From Candidatus Ruminimicrobiellum bubulum (lineage in GTDB: Bacteria; Elusimicrobiota; Endomicrobiia; Endomicrobiales; Endomicrobiaceae): a stretch of DNA of 64,000 bases. The notes under the pieces are model-generated. The model had not been told where the DNA came from. It worked only from the letters and a program-made list of their open reading frames with translations, and searched no databases. The stretch is from the NCBI GenBank assembly GCA_017651625.1, contig JAGCCP010000047.1, positions 1 through 64,000 of the forward strand. Reading direction: 5' to 3'. This document shows positions 36,132 to 46,363 of this stretch, in pieces. The stretch's first letter is position 1. The number at the start of each line of letters is the position of its first letter. A program made the position numbers and the translations under genes.

Positions 36132-36878
36132 TTATTTGTTTTCCAAAAATTTATAGGTTTTTATTTTTGTAAAACTTGTTTGGTCAAGTTCTAACGGAGT
36201 AATTGAAATAAAACCCTGTTCTATGGCGTCAATATCTGATTGTTTATTTTTTTTACCGGAAATAAATCTTCCTGCAAGTTTATAATAAGTTCCTTTTATT
36301 GTTTTCTTTTCTACGATTGTTTCATCGTAACATCTTATACCCAACGGAACAACTTTTATTCCTTTATAGTTGGGGGGGATATTGATATTTAAGCATAGTG
36401 CAGGTCTTCCCTTTTTTTCTTTTTTCAAAACTTCTTTTGCTATTTTCAGTGCGGCTTTTGCAACTTGATTATAACAAGGATTTGCTTCGTTACTTGCGGA
36501 AACGGACATTGATGGTATTCCCAAATATGCCCCTTCGCGAGCAGAAGCGACTGTTCCCGAATAAACGACATCCTGTGCTAAGTTTGCACAGGTATTTATT
36601 CCGGATACAACTAAATCTATTTTATCTTTGAAAAAGGAATATAATGCATATTTTACACAATCTGCCGGAGTTCCTCCGACAAGAGCATAAATATTATGTT
36701 TTATTTTTTCGAGTTTTAAATATTTCTTTAAGTGTATGGAATGACTTGTTCCGGACATTTCGTGTTTTGGAACAATAACATAAATGTTTGCAATAGAAGA
36801 TAATTCTTTTATTAAAGGTCTTAATCCGGGACCATTTATTCCATCATCGTTTGATATCAAAATATTATATTTTTTCAT
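36132..36878 (-). CDS. surE: 5'/3'-nucleotidase SurE
   Basis: Metal-dependent phosphatase of nucleoside monophosphates and polyphosphate, linked to stationary-phase survival. The 248-residue protein has ISNDDGINGPGLRPL (metal-binding D-D near residue 11), the GTSHSIHL loop, SGINTCANLAQDVVYSGTVASA and the late EQGFISITPL. Its start overlaps the end of murG by 14 bases, so it is the last gene of the long minus-strand division and murein unit. Confidence 0.96.
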   Translation of the reverse strand: MKKYNILISNDDGINGPGLRPLIKELSSIANIYVIVPKHEMSGTSHSIHLKKYLKLEKIKHNIYALVGGTPADCVKYALYSFFKDKIDLVVSGINTCANLAQDVVYSGTVASAREGAYLGIPSMSVSASNEANPCYNQVAKAALKIAKEVLKKEKKGRPALCLNINIPPNYKGIKVVPLGIRCYDETIVEKKTIKGTYYKLAGRFISGKKNKQSDIDAIEQGFISITPLELDQTSFTKIKTYKFLENK

Positions 36879-37956
36879 TTGCTAATTTTAGAACCTCTTT
36901 TGCCAATATTTCTTGAGGGAAAAATTCCGGGATAATTGTTCTTTCAATATCTATAACATTTGATATATATTGCTCTATGAATTTTATTATTTCTTGTTCT
37001 GTAATATCTTGCTCTTTTATAACCAATCTGAAATTAGGTACTTCTACCGATTTTGCATTAAAGTATTGATGATTATCGGTAGCATAAGGGAAAGGTATAA
37101 AAAGTGCCGGTAAATTGTAGTTTTCAACTTCTTTTACCGTTCCTGCTCCGGCTCTGCAAACCAATAAATCACTGCAAGCATAAGCATTTCCTATATCGTT
37201 CATGTATTTCGTTATAAATTTTTTCGTGTTAAGTTTTTTGTATTTGTTATTTAAATTTTCAAAATCATTGTTTCCGGTAATATGGATAAATTGTATTTTA
37301 TTTTTATGTCTATTAAATAAATATTCGTTAACATTAAACATAATGTTATTTAACTTTGTTGCTCCCAAACTACCGCCGAAAACAAATATCGTAAAGATAT
37401 CTGCATCAAGATCTAATTTTTTTGCTGCTTCCGTTCTTGAAATATTAAAGATATCTTTCCTTATAGGATTAGATGTAAATATTGTTTTTTTTCTGTTGAA
37501 AAATTTTTCGGAATTTTTAAAACTTATTGCGACTTTTGTAACTATCTTAGATAATAGTTTGTTTGCAAGTCCCGGTATAGAATTTTGTTCATGAATTAAT
37601 GTAGGAATCTTTTTTATTCTTGCCATAAGTAATACAGGAAAAGATAAGTAAGCACCCATGCCCACTACTGCTATAGGAGAAAATTTATTTAATATTTTTT
37701 TTGCTTCAGATAAAGTTTTAATAAATTTAAACGGAAATAAAAATAAATTTATCGACAATTTTCTTGGAGGAGCTTTGAAATCTAATATTTCATAATCGTA
37801 TCCAGAAGTACTTACTATCTTTAAAGATACCCCGTTTTTATTGTTATTTACTACAAAAACGGGATTGTATTCCTTTTGCTTAAGTTCGTAAGCAAGTGCT
37901 ATTCCCGGATAAACATGACCGCCTGTACCGCTGACAGCTATAAGTATATTTTTCAT
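36865..37956 (-). CDS. murG: Undecaprenyldiphospho-muramoylpentapeptide beta-N-acetylglucosaminyltransferase
   Basis: Adds GlcNAc to lipid I to make lipid II on the inner face of the cytoplasmic membrane. The 363-residue GT-B enzyme has the N-terminal GTGGHVYPGIALA, HEQNSIPGLANK in the first domain, and in the second FGGSLGATKLN and CRAGAGTVKEV, the UDP-GlcNAc site, plus PFPYATDNHQ. It overlaps ftsW by four bases. Confidence 0.97.
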   Translation of the reverse strand: MKNILIAVSGTGGHVYPGIALAYELKQKEYNPVFVVNNNKNGVSLKIVSTSGYDYEILDFKAPPRKLSINLFLFPFKFIKTLSEAKKILNKFSPIAVVGMGAYLSFPVLLMARIKKIPTLIHEQNSIPGLANKLLSKIVTKVAISFKNSEKFFNRKKTIFTSNPIRKDIFNISRTEAAKKLDLDADIFTIFVFGGSLGATKLNNIMFNVNEYLFNRHKNKIQFIHITGNNDFENLNNKYKKLNTKKFITKYMNDIGNAYACSDLLVCRAGAGTVKEVENYNLPALFIPFPYATDNHQYFNAKSVEVPNFRLVIKEQDITEQEIIKFIEQYISNVIDIERTIIPEFFPQEILAKEVLKLANEKI

Positions 37957-39134
37957 AATAATCTACTATTGCTCCTTGCAATATTAACAAGTATTCCTAC
38001 CATATAACAATTTAAAAGCATTGCAGATCCGCCGTAAGAAATAAAAGGTAGCGGTATCCCTTTGGAAGGAAAAATTCCTGTTGTCATTCCCATATTAATA
38101 ATGGCTTGTCCCGTTATTGTTAATATTATTCCTAAAGATAAGAATTTCCCGAAATCATCCTTACATTTAGCATTTATGGTTAAAGCCGTTTTTGTAAAAA
38201 ATATAAATAGAAAAACTGTAATTAATGTTCCGACAAGCCCGTATTCTTCTCCTATTATCGGAAAAATATAGTCTGTGTGTTTTTCCGGCAGGTATCTTAA
38301 TTTTGTATCGCTTTTACCTGCACCCTTTCCGCTAAAACCTCCGGAGCCGAACGCGGCAAAAGCTATATCGGTATTATATGAATCGGAATCCTTAATTTTT
38401 TCTATCTTTGTTTTTACGTTTTCCGTATCGACATTTTTGTTTCCTAAAAACATTTGAATTACCGGCCTGCAATAAGTTATTACTCTTTTTCTTCTGTATG
38501 GCTTTATTAAAATCGCAACAGATATAGCTAATATGCAAGCCAAGAAAATTATAAGGATTCTTTTAGTGTCTATTTTTGCAATAAAAAGCAATGATGACCA
38601 TATGCAAAACAACAAAAATGCTGTTCCGAAATCACTTTGTAAAATAAAAATAATAAAGCAAAAAACGGTTAAATATATGCATGGAAAAACATTTGCACTC
38701 CAAGTGTTAATATGATGCTTGTGACGTGTTAAAAAATCCGACATTACTATTATCATTACCAGTTTTGCCATTTCCGACGGTTGAAAATTAAAAAAACCGA
38801 GATTTATCCATCTGTGAGCACCATTTATTTCTCTAAAGAAAGGGGTTGATAACATTAATAGTGTTGTTAGTATAAAAAGAAATAAAGATGATTTTTTATA
38901 TTTATTATAATTAAAAAAAGAAGCAATAATAAATAATATGCAACCTAAACCTATATTTATAAGGTGTTTTGTTATACAATCCAAAGGTGAATTTATTTTT
39001 ACCATGGCACTGCAAGAAGAAACAGCTAATACTCCTACAACAATAAGTCCTAAAGTAAAATACAAAAGATGTCTTGCATCTTTGTTTTTTCTTAAGCCAT
39101 TTATAATAGTGTTGTTAAAAAATAAATTCGCCAT
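37953..39134 (-). CDS. ftsW: Peptidoglycan glycosyltransferase FtsW
   Basis: SEDS-family polymerase that builds septal glycan from lipid II together with FtsI. The 393-residue protein has about ten membrane segments and the family motifs GAHRWINLGFFNFQPSEMAK and, near the end, GIPLPFISYGGSAML. RodA would look similar; the location between murD and murG argues for FtsW. It is tightly packed with both neighbours. Confidence 0.95.
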   Translation of the reverse strand: MANLFFNNTIINGLRKNKDARHLLYFTLGLIVVGVLAVSSCSAMVKINSPLDCITKHLINIGLGCILFIIASFFNYNKYKKSSLFLFILTTLLMLSTPFFREINGAHRWINLGFFNFQPSEMAKLVMIIVMSDFLTRHKHHINTWSANVFPCIYLTVFCFIIFILQSDFGTAFLLFCIWSSLLFIAKIDTKRILIIFLACILAISVAILIKPYRRKRVITYCRPVIQMFLGNKNVDTENVKTKIEKIKDSDSYNTDIAFAAFGSGGFSGKGAGKSDTKLRYLPEKHTDYIFPIIGEEYGLVGTLITVFLFIFFTKTALTINAKCKDDFGKFLSLGIILTITGQAIINMGMTTGIFPSKGIPLPFISYGGSAMLLNCYMVGILVNIARSNSRLL

Positions 39135-39135
39135 A

Positions 39136-40470
39136 TTATTTTATAGCCGCGACAAATTTTTTAAATTCTCTGCCTCTGTGTTCAAAATCATTAAATTGAT
39201 CGAAGGATGCACATGCAGGAGAAAATAAAACTATATCACCTTTTTGTGCAACGGAATGTATTTTTTTAATTGCATTTGATAATGTTTTACATTCTACCAT
39301 CGGTGCAGAGCCTTTAAGTTGTTTCTTTATTATACTTGTGGCTTCGCCTATAAGAAATATATTTTTCACTTTTTTCTTAATGAGATTAAAAATAGGTTTA
39401 TAAGGGCTGCCTTTGTCTTGTCCACCGAGTATAAGTTGAATGTTTTTATCAAAAGATTCGAGAGCAACTTTTGTGGAATCGACATTTGTTCCTTTTGAAT
39501 CATTATAATATTTAACACCGCTTATTTCTTTCACGAATTCTATTCTGTGCTCTACGCCTTTAAATTTTGATATTACTTTTTCAATTACGGATATCTTTGT
39601 TCCTGCAAGATAACTTGCCGCAACAGAAGCAAGAATATTATCTATATTATGTTTTCCGGGAATATTTATTTTCGGATTGAGTTTTAATGTTTTTTTATTT
39701 TTCTTTAAATAAATAGTTTCGTTATCATAGTAAATACAATTTTGAGCTTTATTAGAATTAAATTCAACCTTATTTGCTTTTGTCTTTAACACAGCTTTTT
39801 TCAAATATTTATCGGTATAATTATATATTGCATAATCCTGTTTTTTTTGATTTATAAAAACATTAGCTTTAGCTTTTATATAATTAGCCATTGTGTGATG
39901 ATGTTTCAAATGATCAGGAGTAATATTCATACTAACGCTGATGTTAGGCCTAAAAAAAGGGGAATCTTCAAGTTGATAAGAAGATAATTCCAATACTAAA
40001 ATAGATTTCGGATTTAATTTTGTTACAACTTCGGATATCGGAAAACCTATATTTCCGGCAACGAAAGTGTTTTTGTATCCTTTCTTTATTATTTCATAAA
40101 TTAAAGTTGTTGTCGTCGTTTTTCCGTTGGTTCCCGTTACAGCAATTATTTTTTTAGGTTTTGCAAAATTCAATGCAAAATCGAGTTCGCTTAAGATAGG
40201 TATTTCTCTTTTTCGGGCCTGTTTAAGAATTTCAAGATCGTTAGGTAAGCCAGGACTTTTTATTATTATGTCACTATCAAGAACTTTAGAAGAATGTTTC
40301 CCGAACTCAATCTCAACTTTTTTATTTAAGTTCATTTCTTTATGAGTTCTTCTTTTCCCGCTGTCACTGGCAAACACCTTATAACCTTTTGATGTTGCTA
40401 AATTTGCGCAAGCAATACCGGATTTTCCTAATCCCAAAACCGCAATTCTAATGTCTTTGTTTTTAAGCAT
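39136..40470 (-). CDS. murD: UDP-N-acetylmuramoylalanine--D-glutamate ligase
   Basis: Cytosolic Mur ligase that adds D-glutamate to UDP-MurNAc-L-Ala. The 444 residues have the N-terminal Rossmann part (VLGLGKSGIACANLA), the ATP loop AVTGTNGKTTTTTLI near 115-130, NITPDHLKHH and the C-terminal NDSKGTNVDSTKVALES. It is followed by ftsW after one base. Confidence 0.97.
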   Translation of the reverse strand: MLKNKDIRIAVLGLGKSGIACANLATSKGYKVFASDSGKRRTHKEMNLNKKVEIEFGKHSSKVLDSDIIIKSPGLPNDLEILKQARKREIPILSELDFALNFAKPKKIIAVTGTNGKTTTTTLIYEIIKKGYKNTFVAGNIGFPISEVVTKLNPKSILVLELSSYQLEDSPFFRPNISVSMNITPDHLKHHHTMANYIKAKANVFINQKKQDYAIYNYTDKYLKKAVLKTKANKVEFNSNKAQNCIYYDNETIYLKKNKKTLKLNPKINIPGKHNIDNILASVAASYLAGTKISVIEKVISKFKGVEHRIEFVKEISGVKYYNDSKGTNVDSTKVALESFDKNIQLILGGQDKGSPYKPIFNLIKKKVKNIFLIGEATSIIKKQLKGSAPMVECKTLSNAIKKIHSVAQKGDIVLFSPACASFDQFNDFEHRGREFKKFVAAIK

Positions 40471-40474
40471 GATT

Positions 40475-41548
40475 TTATCTTAATTTAAGAGAAGCAATTG
40501 ATATAATAGCAAGAACGATTCCTATTATCCAAAATCTTATCGTTACTTTTGTTTCTGCAAGACCGCCCAACTCAAAATGATGATGTAGCGGTGCCATTCT
40601 GAAAACTCTTTTTTGAGTTCTTTTAAAAACAGAAACTTGTATCATAACAGATAATGCTTCTGCTACAAATATTCCTCCCAATATAAAAAGAATAAGTTCT
40701 TGTTTAATAAATACCGCAGATAACCCCAAAAGACCGCCTAAACATAAACTTCCCGTATCTCCCATAAAAATTTCTGCAGGATATGAATTATACCATAAAA
40801 AACCAAGTCCTGCTCCGAATAATGCCATTAAGAATACGGAAATTTCTCCTGCACCGGCAACATAAGGAACTTTTAAGTAAGAACTTATGTGGGAATGTCC
40901 TATAAGATAAGAAAATATTGCTAATGTTACGGCCGCAATTATAATATTTCCCGTTGCAAGTCCATCAAGCCCGTCGGTTAGATTCACTGCATTTGAACTT
41001 CCTACTATAACAAGGAATATCAACACAAAATATAAAAATGACATTTCTATAAAGGTTGTTTTTAAATATGGGATATTTAAAGATGTTGCGTACTGTGCAT
41101 TTGTCGGATACAAATATAAATATGCTATTACGAGTATTGCAAATAAAGATTGAAATAATAATTTTTTCTTAGCGGATAATCCTTTAGGATTTTTTTTCAC
41201 TAATTTTAAATAATCATCTACAAATCCTATCATACCGAAATATATTGTAGCCGCTATTAACCACATAATAAAATTATTATCCAATCTTGCCCATAGAAGA
41301 GTTGATATCAATAAAGATAATAAAATTATTATTCCGCCCATGGTTGTGGTTCCGGATTTTACCTGATGAGTTTTCGGACCGTCGTTTCTTACGACTTGTC
41401 CGATTTTATATTTCTTTAAATTTCTTATTATTGCAGGTGCTATTAAAAATGTTATTATCAAACTTGTTAAAATTGCTCCGCCCGCTCTAAAAGTTATGTA
41501 CTGGAAAAGGTTTACGTCAAGTAATGTGTAGAAAATATGATAAAACAT
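40475..41548 (-). CDS. mraY: Phospho-N-acetylmuramoyl-pentapeptide-transferase
   Basis: Membrane enzyme that moves phospho-MurNAc-pentapeptide onto undecaprenyl phosphate, forming lipid I. The 357-residue protein has about ten membrane segments and the family motifs GPKTHQVKSGTTTMGG, FVDDYLK (catalytic Asp pair), NAVNLTDGLDGLATG and MAPLHHHFELGG (histidine triad). The order murF-mraY-murD is the standard one. Confidence 0.98.
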   Translation of the reverse strand: MFYHIFYTLLDVNLFQYITFRAGGAILTSLIITFLIAPAIIRNLKKYKIGQVVRNDGPKTHQVKSGTTTMGGIIILLSLLISTLLWARLDNNFIMWLIAATIYFGMIGFVDDYLKLVKKNPKGLSAKKKLLFQSLFAILVIAYLYLYPTNAQYATSLNIPYLKTTFIEMSFLYFVLIFLVIVGSSNAVNLTDGLDGLATGNIIIAAVTLAIFSYLIGHSHISSYLKVPYVAGAGEISVFLMALFGAGLGFLWYNSYPAEIFMGDTGSLCLGGLLGLSAVFIKQELILFILGGIFVAEALSVMIQVSVFKRTQKRVFRMAPLHHHFELGGLAETKVTIRFWIIGIVLAIISIASLKLR

Positions 41549-41549
41549 A

Positions 41550-42956
41550 TTATTTAATTCCTCTTTTTATTTTATCAACGGCAATTATTTCATTGTAAAC
41601 TTCGTCAAGTTTCATACCTCTCGATCCTTTTATGAATACCAATGAGTTTTCCGTTATATCTTGCATTAATTCTTCGCAAAGAATTGTTTTGGATATGAAA
41701 TATTTTGATTTTTTATCCGTAAGTTCTCTTTTTAAATGGTTAACTAAATCTCCCAATAAATAAACGACTTTGATATTCGGTAGTGAATTTATGTATTTGC
41801 CGAGTTGTGCGTGATAATTCGGGGAATTTTCACCTAATTCCAACATGTCTCCCAAAACCAAAATTACATCCCTGTTCGGATAAGATTGCGAAAGACTGTT
41901 GATTGATACTTGCATTGAAGTTGGGTTTGCATTGTAAGCATCGTTTACGACTATGCCTCCGTTACCCAACGTATACGGTTGCATTCTCATTTTGGGAGGA
42001 GTACAACTTGCAAGACCGTCTTTTATTTCCTGAAGAGAAAAACCTAAACCATAAGCAACCGCAGCTGCACCTAATGCATTAAAAATATTAAATTTGCCTT
42101 TCATAGGAAGTTCTATGGTTTCTTTTTCTCCGTCGATATACATATCGAAAAGCGGTTTGTCTAGCCACAATTTTATATTTTTTGCATAAACATCGGCACC
42201 ATTATATAAGCCGAAGGTTATAACTTTTTTTGTTATTTGAGGAATTATTGATTTTAAATATTGATTTTCGTTGTTTAAAACTATAAAACCGTCATCATCT
42301 ATACCGTCTATTAAAGTTCTTTTTTCTTTTAAAACATTTTCGGGCGTTTTAAAAAATTCCAAATGAGAACTTCCGATATTTGTTATTATTCCGCAGTGGG
42401 GGGCTATAATATCCGTTAAGACCTTTATTTCTCCGAATTCCGATGTTCCTATTTCAAACGCAGCATATTCGGTATCGCTTGTAAGATTAAATACTGTTAA
42501 AGGTACTCCTATTCTGTTGTTAAAGTTTCCCTTATTGGATAATGTTCTTCCTCTTTGTTTAAAAATTGATGCCAACATTTCTTTTGTGGTTGTTTTTCCG
42601 TTTGAACCCGTGATTGCAACCGAATGTAAAAGATTGAATCTTTTTCTGTACGCCTTGGCAAGTTTTTCCAATGCTATAGACGTATCTTGAACTTTTACCA
42701 ACGATGGTATTGTGGGAAACATATTTTCAAAATTTATATCATCTCTGGAATAAACAATAGCCGAGACTTTTTTCTCTATCGCTTCTCTAATATAATCGTG
42801 ACCGTCTAAATTCTTACCTTTTATTGCAAAAAATAAAGAATCTTGTTTTATCGTTCTTGTATCTATACCTATTTCATTTATCGGCAAGTGGGGATTACCT
42901 ATTACAAAAGAACCGTTAACTGCATTTATTAAATCTATTAAGTAGAAATTTTCCAT
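41550..42956 (-). CDS. murF: UDP-N-acetylmuramoyl-tripeptide--D-alanyl-D-alanine ligase
   Basis: Mur ligase that attaches D-Ala-D-Ala. The 468-residue protein has the ATP loop ITGSNGKTTTKEM, the GNFNNRIGVPLT substrate motif, GTSEFGEI, NIGSSHLEFF and VVNDAYNANPTSM, all in the expected order. It lies between murE (six-base gap) and mraY (one-base gap). Confidence 0.97.
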   Translation of the reverse strand: MENFYLIDLINAVNGSFVIGNPHLPINEIGIDTRTIKQDSLFFAIKGKNLDGHDYIREAIEKKVSAIVYSRDDINFENMFPTIPSLVKVQDTSIALEKLAKAYRKRFNLLHSVAITGSNGKTTTKEMLASIFKQRGRTLSNKGNFNNRIGVPLTVFNLTSDTEYAAFEIGTSEFGEIKVLTDIIAPHCGIITNIGSSHLEFFKTPENVLKEKRTLIDGIDDDGFIVLNNENQYLKSIIPQITKKVITFGLYNGADVYAKNIKLWLDKPLFDMYIDGEKETIELPMKGKFNIFNALGAAAVAYGLGFSLQEIKDGLASCTPPKMRMQPYTLGNGGIVVNDAYNANPTSMQVSINSLSQSYPNRDVILVLGDMLELGENSPNYHAQLGKYINSLPNIKVVYLLGDLVNHLKRELTDKKSKYFISKTILCEELMQDITENSLVFIKGSRGMKLDEVYNEIIAVDKIKRGIK

Positions 42957-42962
42957 TTTATA

Positions 42963-44450
42963 TTACCTAAAGTTTTTTAATATTTCCGAAGCAGTTTCTC
43001 TGTCGTCAAAATGAATCTTTGTCCTTCCTATTATTTGATAATTTTCATGTCCTTTACCGGCTATTAAAACCACATCGTTTTTATTCGCTCCGAGAATAGC
43101 CTGTTTTATTGCTTCTTTTCTGTCTGCTACCGTTCTATAGTTTGTCTTGTTTATTTCTTTTGCACCGACCACAATATCTTTAATTATTTCGTCGGGATCT
43201 TCTTCTCTCGGGTTATCGGAAGTAATAAAAACGAAATCACTCATTGAACAAGCTACTTTTGCCATTTTGGGCCTTTTGGTTTTATCTCTGTTTCCTCCGC
43301 AACCGAATACCGTAATAATTTTTGCGGGATTTAAATTTTTTATTGCGGATAACACATTTTTTAAAGCATCATCGGTATGAGCATAATCAACTATAACCGA
43401 AAAATCTTTACTGCCGTTTACTCTTTCAAGTCGTCCGGGAGCTCCGGATATTTCTCTCAAGCAATCAACAACTTTGATAAATTCAAGTCCGATCGATGTA
43501 CAGATACAGAAAACCGCGAGAATATTGTATATATTGTGCAGACCTATCTGATTCACATTTATCTGTGCATTGCCGAAAGAAGATTCCAAATCAAAACAAC
43601 TGCCCGTGCTGTTTAATAAAATATTTTTTGCCAAACAAAACAAAGAACCTGTTTTAGAAGAAGCAGAATAAGAAATTTTATTTGCCGTGATATTTGAATC
43701 TTCTAAAAGTTGTTTTCCGTAAAAATCATCGGAATTAATTATAGCAAACTTTTTGTTGTTTTTTAAATTAACGGATAACGAATAAAACAGTATTTTTTTT
43801 GCATCAAAGTAATTATCCATGCTTTTATGAAAATCAAGATGATCTTGAGTCAAGTTCGTGAAAACAGCTATATCAAATTCTATTCCGGAAACTCTTCCCA
43901 ATGCTAAAGAATGAGAAGAAACTTCCATTATTAAATATTTTATGTTTAATTTAACCATTTCCGACATCATCTTGTATAAATCCAAGGATTGAGGGGTTGT
44001 GTTCGGAGCATCAATAACAACGTTTGCATATCTGTAGCTTATGGTTCCTATAACACCTATATCAATATTTAATTTTTTGAATATTGATTCCGTCATATAT
44101 GTTATTGATGTTTTTCCGTTGGTTCCCGTAACACCGATAATTGTTAATTTTTTGTCGGGATAATCATAAAATTTTGCACTGATTTTTGACATACAGGAAA
44201 AGACATCATCGACAATTAAGTTTGTACACTTGCAATTATCTATTTTGGTATCAGAAATAATACAAACAGCCCCTTTCGAAATAGCTTGATCAGCAAATTC
44301 TATTCCGTTTGTGTGTGCACCATTCAAAGCAAAAAAAATATCTCCCTCGGAAACTTTTCTTGAATCGTAAGACAAACCTCGTATATCTATATCCGTATTT
44401 CCGAAAATTTTTTTAACTTTTATTGAGTCAATTAAATTTTTTAAATTCAT
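42963..44450 (-). CDS. murE: UDP-N-acetylmuramoyl-L-alanyl-D-glutamate--2,6-diaminopimelate ligase
   Basis: Mur ligase that adds the third residue of the peptide stem. The ATP loop is GVTGTNGKTSITYM, followed by NLTQDHLDFH and VDYAHTDDAL. The specificity loop reads SDNPREEDP; the arginine in DNPR is characteristic of meso-diaminopimelate enzymes, whereas lysine enzymes have a different residue there, so the peptidoglycan is predicted to be DAP type. Length is 495 residues. It overlaps ftsI by four bases. Confidence 0.97.
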   Translation of the reverse strand: MNLKNLIDSIKVKKIFGNTDIDIRGLSYDSRKVSEGDIFFALNGAHTNGIEFADQAISKGAVCIISDTKIDNCKCTNLIVDDVFSCMSKISAKFYDYPDKKLTIIGVTGTNGKTSITYMTESIFKKLNIDIGVIGTISYRYANVVIDAPNTTPQSLDLYKMMSEMVKLNIKYLIMEVSSHSLALGRVSGIEFDIAVFTNLTQDHLDFHKSMDNYFDAKKILFYSLSVNLKNNKKFAIINSDDFYGKQLLEDSNITANKISYSASSKTGSLFCLAKNILLNSTGSCFDLESSFGNAQINVNQIGLHNIYNILAVFCICTSIGLEFIKVVDCLREISGAPGRLERVNGSKDFSVIVDYAHTDDALKNVLSAIKNLNPAKIITVFGCGGNRDKTKRPKMAKVACSMSDFVFITSDNPREEDPDEIIKDIVVGAKEINKTNYRTVADRKEAIKQAILGANKNDVVLIAGKGHENYQIIGRTKIHFDDRETASEILKNFR

Positions 44451-46363
44451 TTTTTCTTTCCTTTTTTTGTTTTTTTCTCAACAAAATCTTCCGGATTATC
44501 CGGCGGTATATTCAAATATTCCGCCGCTCTTTGTGCTATTTTTGAAAATACCGGCGCTGCAACTGTAGAAGCATAATATTCATCTCCGTAAGGTTCATCA
44601 TATACGACGAGAATAACAATTTCCGGATTCATTGCCGGTAGCATTCCGCAGAAAGATGCTAAGTAATTTTTCTTTGAATATTTCCTTAATTGTTGATCAA
44701 ACTTCTGAGCTGTTCCTGTTTTACCACCTACCGTGTATCCCGGGACTTTTGCTGATTTTCCGGTTCCGTTTTTTACAACTCCCGCTAAAGCTTGTCTTAC
44801 TTTATAAGCGGTATCTTCGCTTATTACGTGCTTCCTTACTATTTCTTTCTCTGCGCATTCTTTATCCGCAATTGCTTTTATGATTTTAGGCTTTAAAAGA
44901 GTTCCGCCGTTAGCTATGGTTGAATATGCTCCTATTGTTTGTAATGGAGTAACAAACAATTCCTGACCGAACGATAATGAACACGGACTTAGTTTACTCC
45001 ATTTTTTTACGGGTGACAAAATTCCTTTTTCTTCTCCGGTTAATTCTATTCCGGTTCTGGAATTGAATCCGAAATCCAAGATATATTTATAGAAAACATC
45101 AGGATCTGTCTTTAATGCAAGTTTTGACGTGCCTACGTTTGAAGATTGTTCTAATATTTGTTGAACGGTTATTGTTTTTTGACCATCGTGATCATGTATT
45201 GTTTGTCCGAAAATTTTAAAATTTCCGTTTTCACAATAGATTTTATCCGTTAATTTAAAAATTCCTCTATCAAGAACCGTTGACAATATAACGACTTTAA
45301 ATGTTGAACCCGGTTCTGCAGATAACGATATTGCATTATTATGTAAATATTCTTGCTTTCCGACTTTTTCTTCGGGATTGTACGTAGGTAAAGATGCCAT
45401 TGCAAGAATTTCACCGTTGTGCGGATTTTGTATTATGGCAACTCCTCTTTTTGATTTTGTTCTAATTAATCCTTTTTCAAGTTCATCTTCGGCAATAAAT
45501 TGTAATTTTCTATCGATTGTTAAAGTAACGTTATTGGATTGTTCGATATCTTCATCCTCTAAAGAATCCAAATATACGCTTTTATAATTGTTTATTATCA
45601 TTTTTTGTCTTTTTATGTTTTCACCGTTAAGTTGTTCTTCGCAGGATTTTTCTATACCGTTCGTTCCTACATTTTCGGAATTTACTTTTCCTATAACATG
45701 TGCCGCAAGTTCTTTTTCGGGGTAAACTCTTTTATAGTTTCCTTGAATCTTTATACAAACAAATTTATCTTCTTTTATGCTGTTAAGTTCCGAACGAATT
45801 TGTTCTTTCTTTTGCGGATCTTTTTTATAAAGTTTTAAATCTTTCTTTAATTGTCTCGTTCGTTCTCTTATTTTCTTTCTTTCCGTTGAGATATCTTTTT
45901 TTAATTCAAGTATTGTAAGTTCCGAAATATTTTTCTTTATTTCAATGTGTCGTTTACCTGCCTTTATCGAATTATAGTTTGAGGATGTTAAACGAATGTC
46001 ATATTTTGATAATAGTTGTTCCACTGCATTAATATCAGACATCATTTTTGCATCAAGAGCTATTGTATATGTTTTTATACTCATGGCCAGAATATCTTTG
46101 TTCCTGTCTAAAATAAATCCTCTTTGTTGCAGCTCTTCACTTTCTTTATATGCCATACTATTAACAAATTGATCTTGATTGGAGTGTTGAAATACCTGCA
46201 AGTTGATTAATTTTATTATTATCAAGGTGAAAAATACAAACAAACCACCTATGATGATTTTTTGTCTTGTTGCCGATGAAAAAAGATTCGTGTTAAGAAT
46301 TTTTTTTAATGTAGCAAAGCTAAAAAATGATGATTTTTGTTTACTCTTCTTTATCTTTATCAT
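44447..46363 (-). CDS. ftsI: Septal peptidoglycan transpeptidase FtsI (PBP3-like)
   Basis: Class B penicillin-binding protein that cross-links septal murein. One membrane segment (about 34-53) anchors a periplasmic pedestal and a transpeptidase domain with S353-T-F-K356, SSN in EQSSNVGTSK, and K548-T-G. The 638 residues exceed many FtsI proteins, and part of the excess is a Lys/Glu-rich helical stretch (about 125-185) inserted in the pedestal. A lysine-rich C-terminal tail is present. There are no PASTA domains. Overlap with ftsL (23 bases) and murE (four bases) indicates a coupled operon. Confidence 0.96.
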   Translation of the reverse strand: MIKIKKSKQKSSFFSFATLKKILNTNLFSSATRQKIIIGGLFVFFTLIIIKLINLQVFQHSNQDQFVNSMAYKESEELQQRGFILDRNKDILAMSIKTYTIALDAKMMSDINAVEQLLSKYDIRLTSSNYNSIKAGKRHIEIKKNISELTILELKKDISTERKKIRERTRQLKKDLKLYKKDPQKKEQIRSELNSIKEDKFVCIKIQGNYKRVYPEKELAAHVIGKVNSENVGTNGIEKSCEEQLNGENIKRQKMIINNYKSVYLDSLEDEDIEQSNNVTLTIDRKLQFIAEDELEKGLIRTKSKRGVAIIQNPHNGEILAMASLPTYNPEEKVGKQEYLHNNAISLSAEPGSTFKVVILSTVLDRGIFKLTDKIYCENGNFKIFGQTIHDHDGQKTITVQQILEQSSNVGTSKLALKTDPDVFYKYILDFGFNSRTGIELTGEEKGILSPVKKWSKLSPCSLSFGQELFVTPLQTIGAYSTIANGGTLLKPKIIKAIADKECAEKEIVRKHVISEDTAYKVRQALAGVVKNGTGKSAKVPGYTVGGKTGTAQKFDQQLRKYSKKNYLASFCGMLPAMNPEIVILVVYDEPYGDEYYASTVAAPVFSKIAQRAAEYLNIPPDNPEDFVEKKTKKGKKK

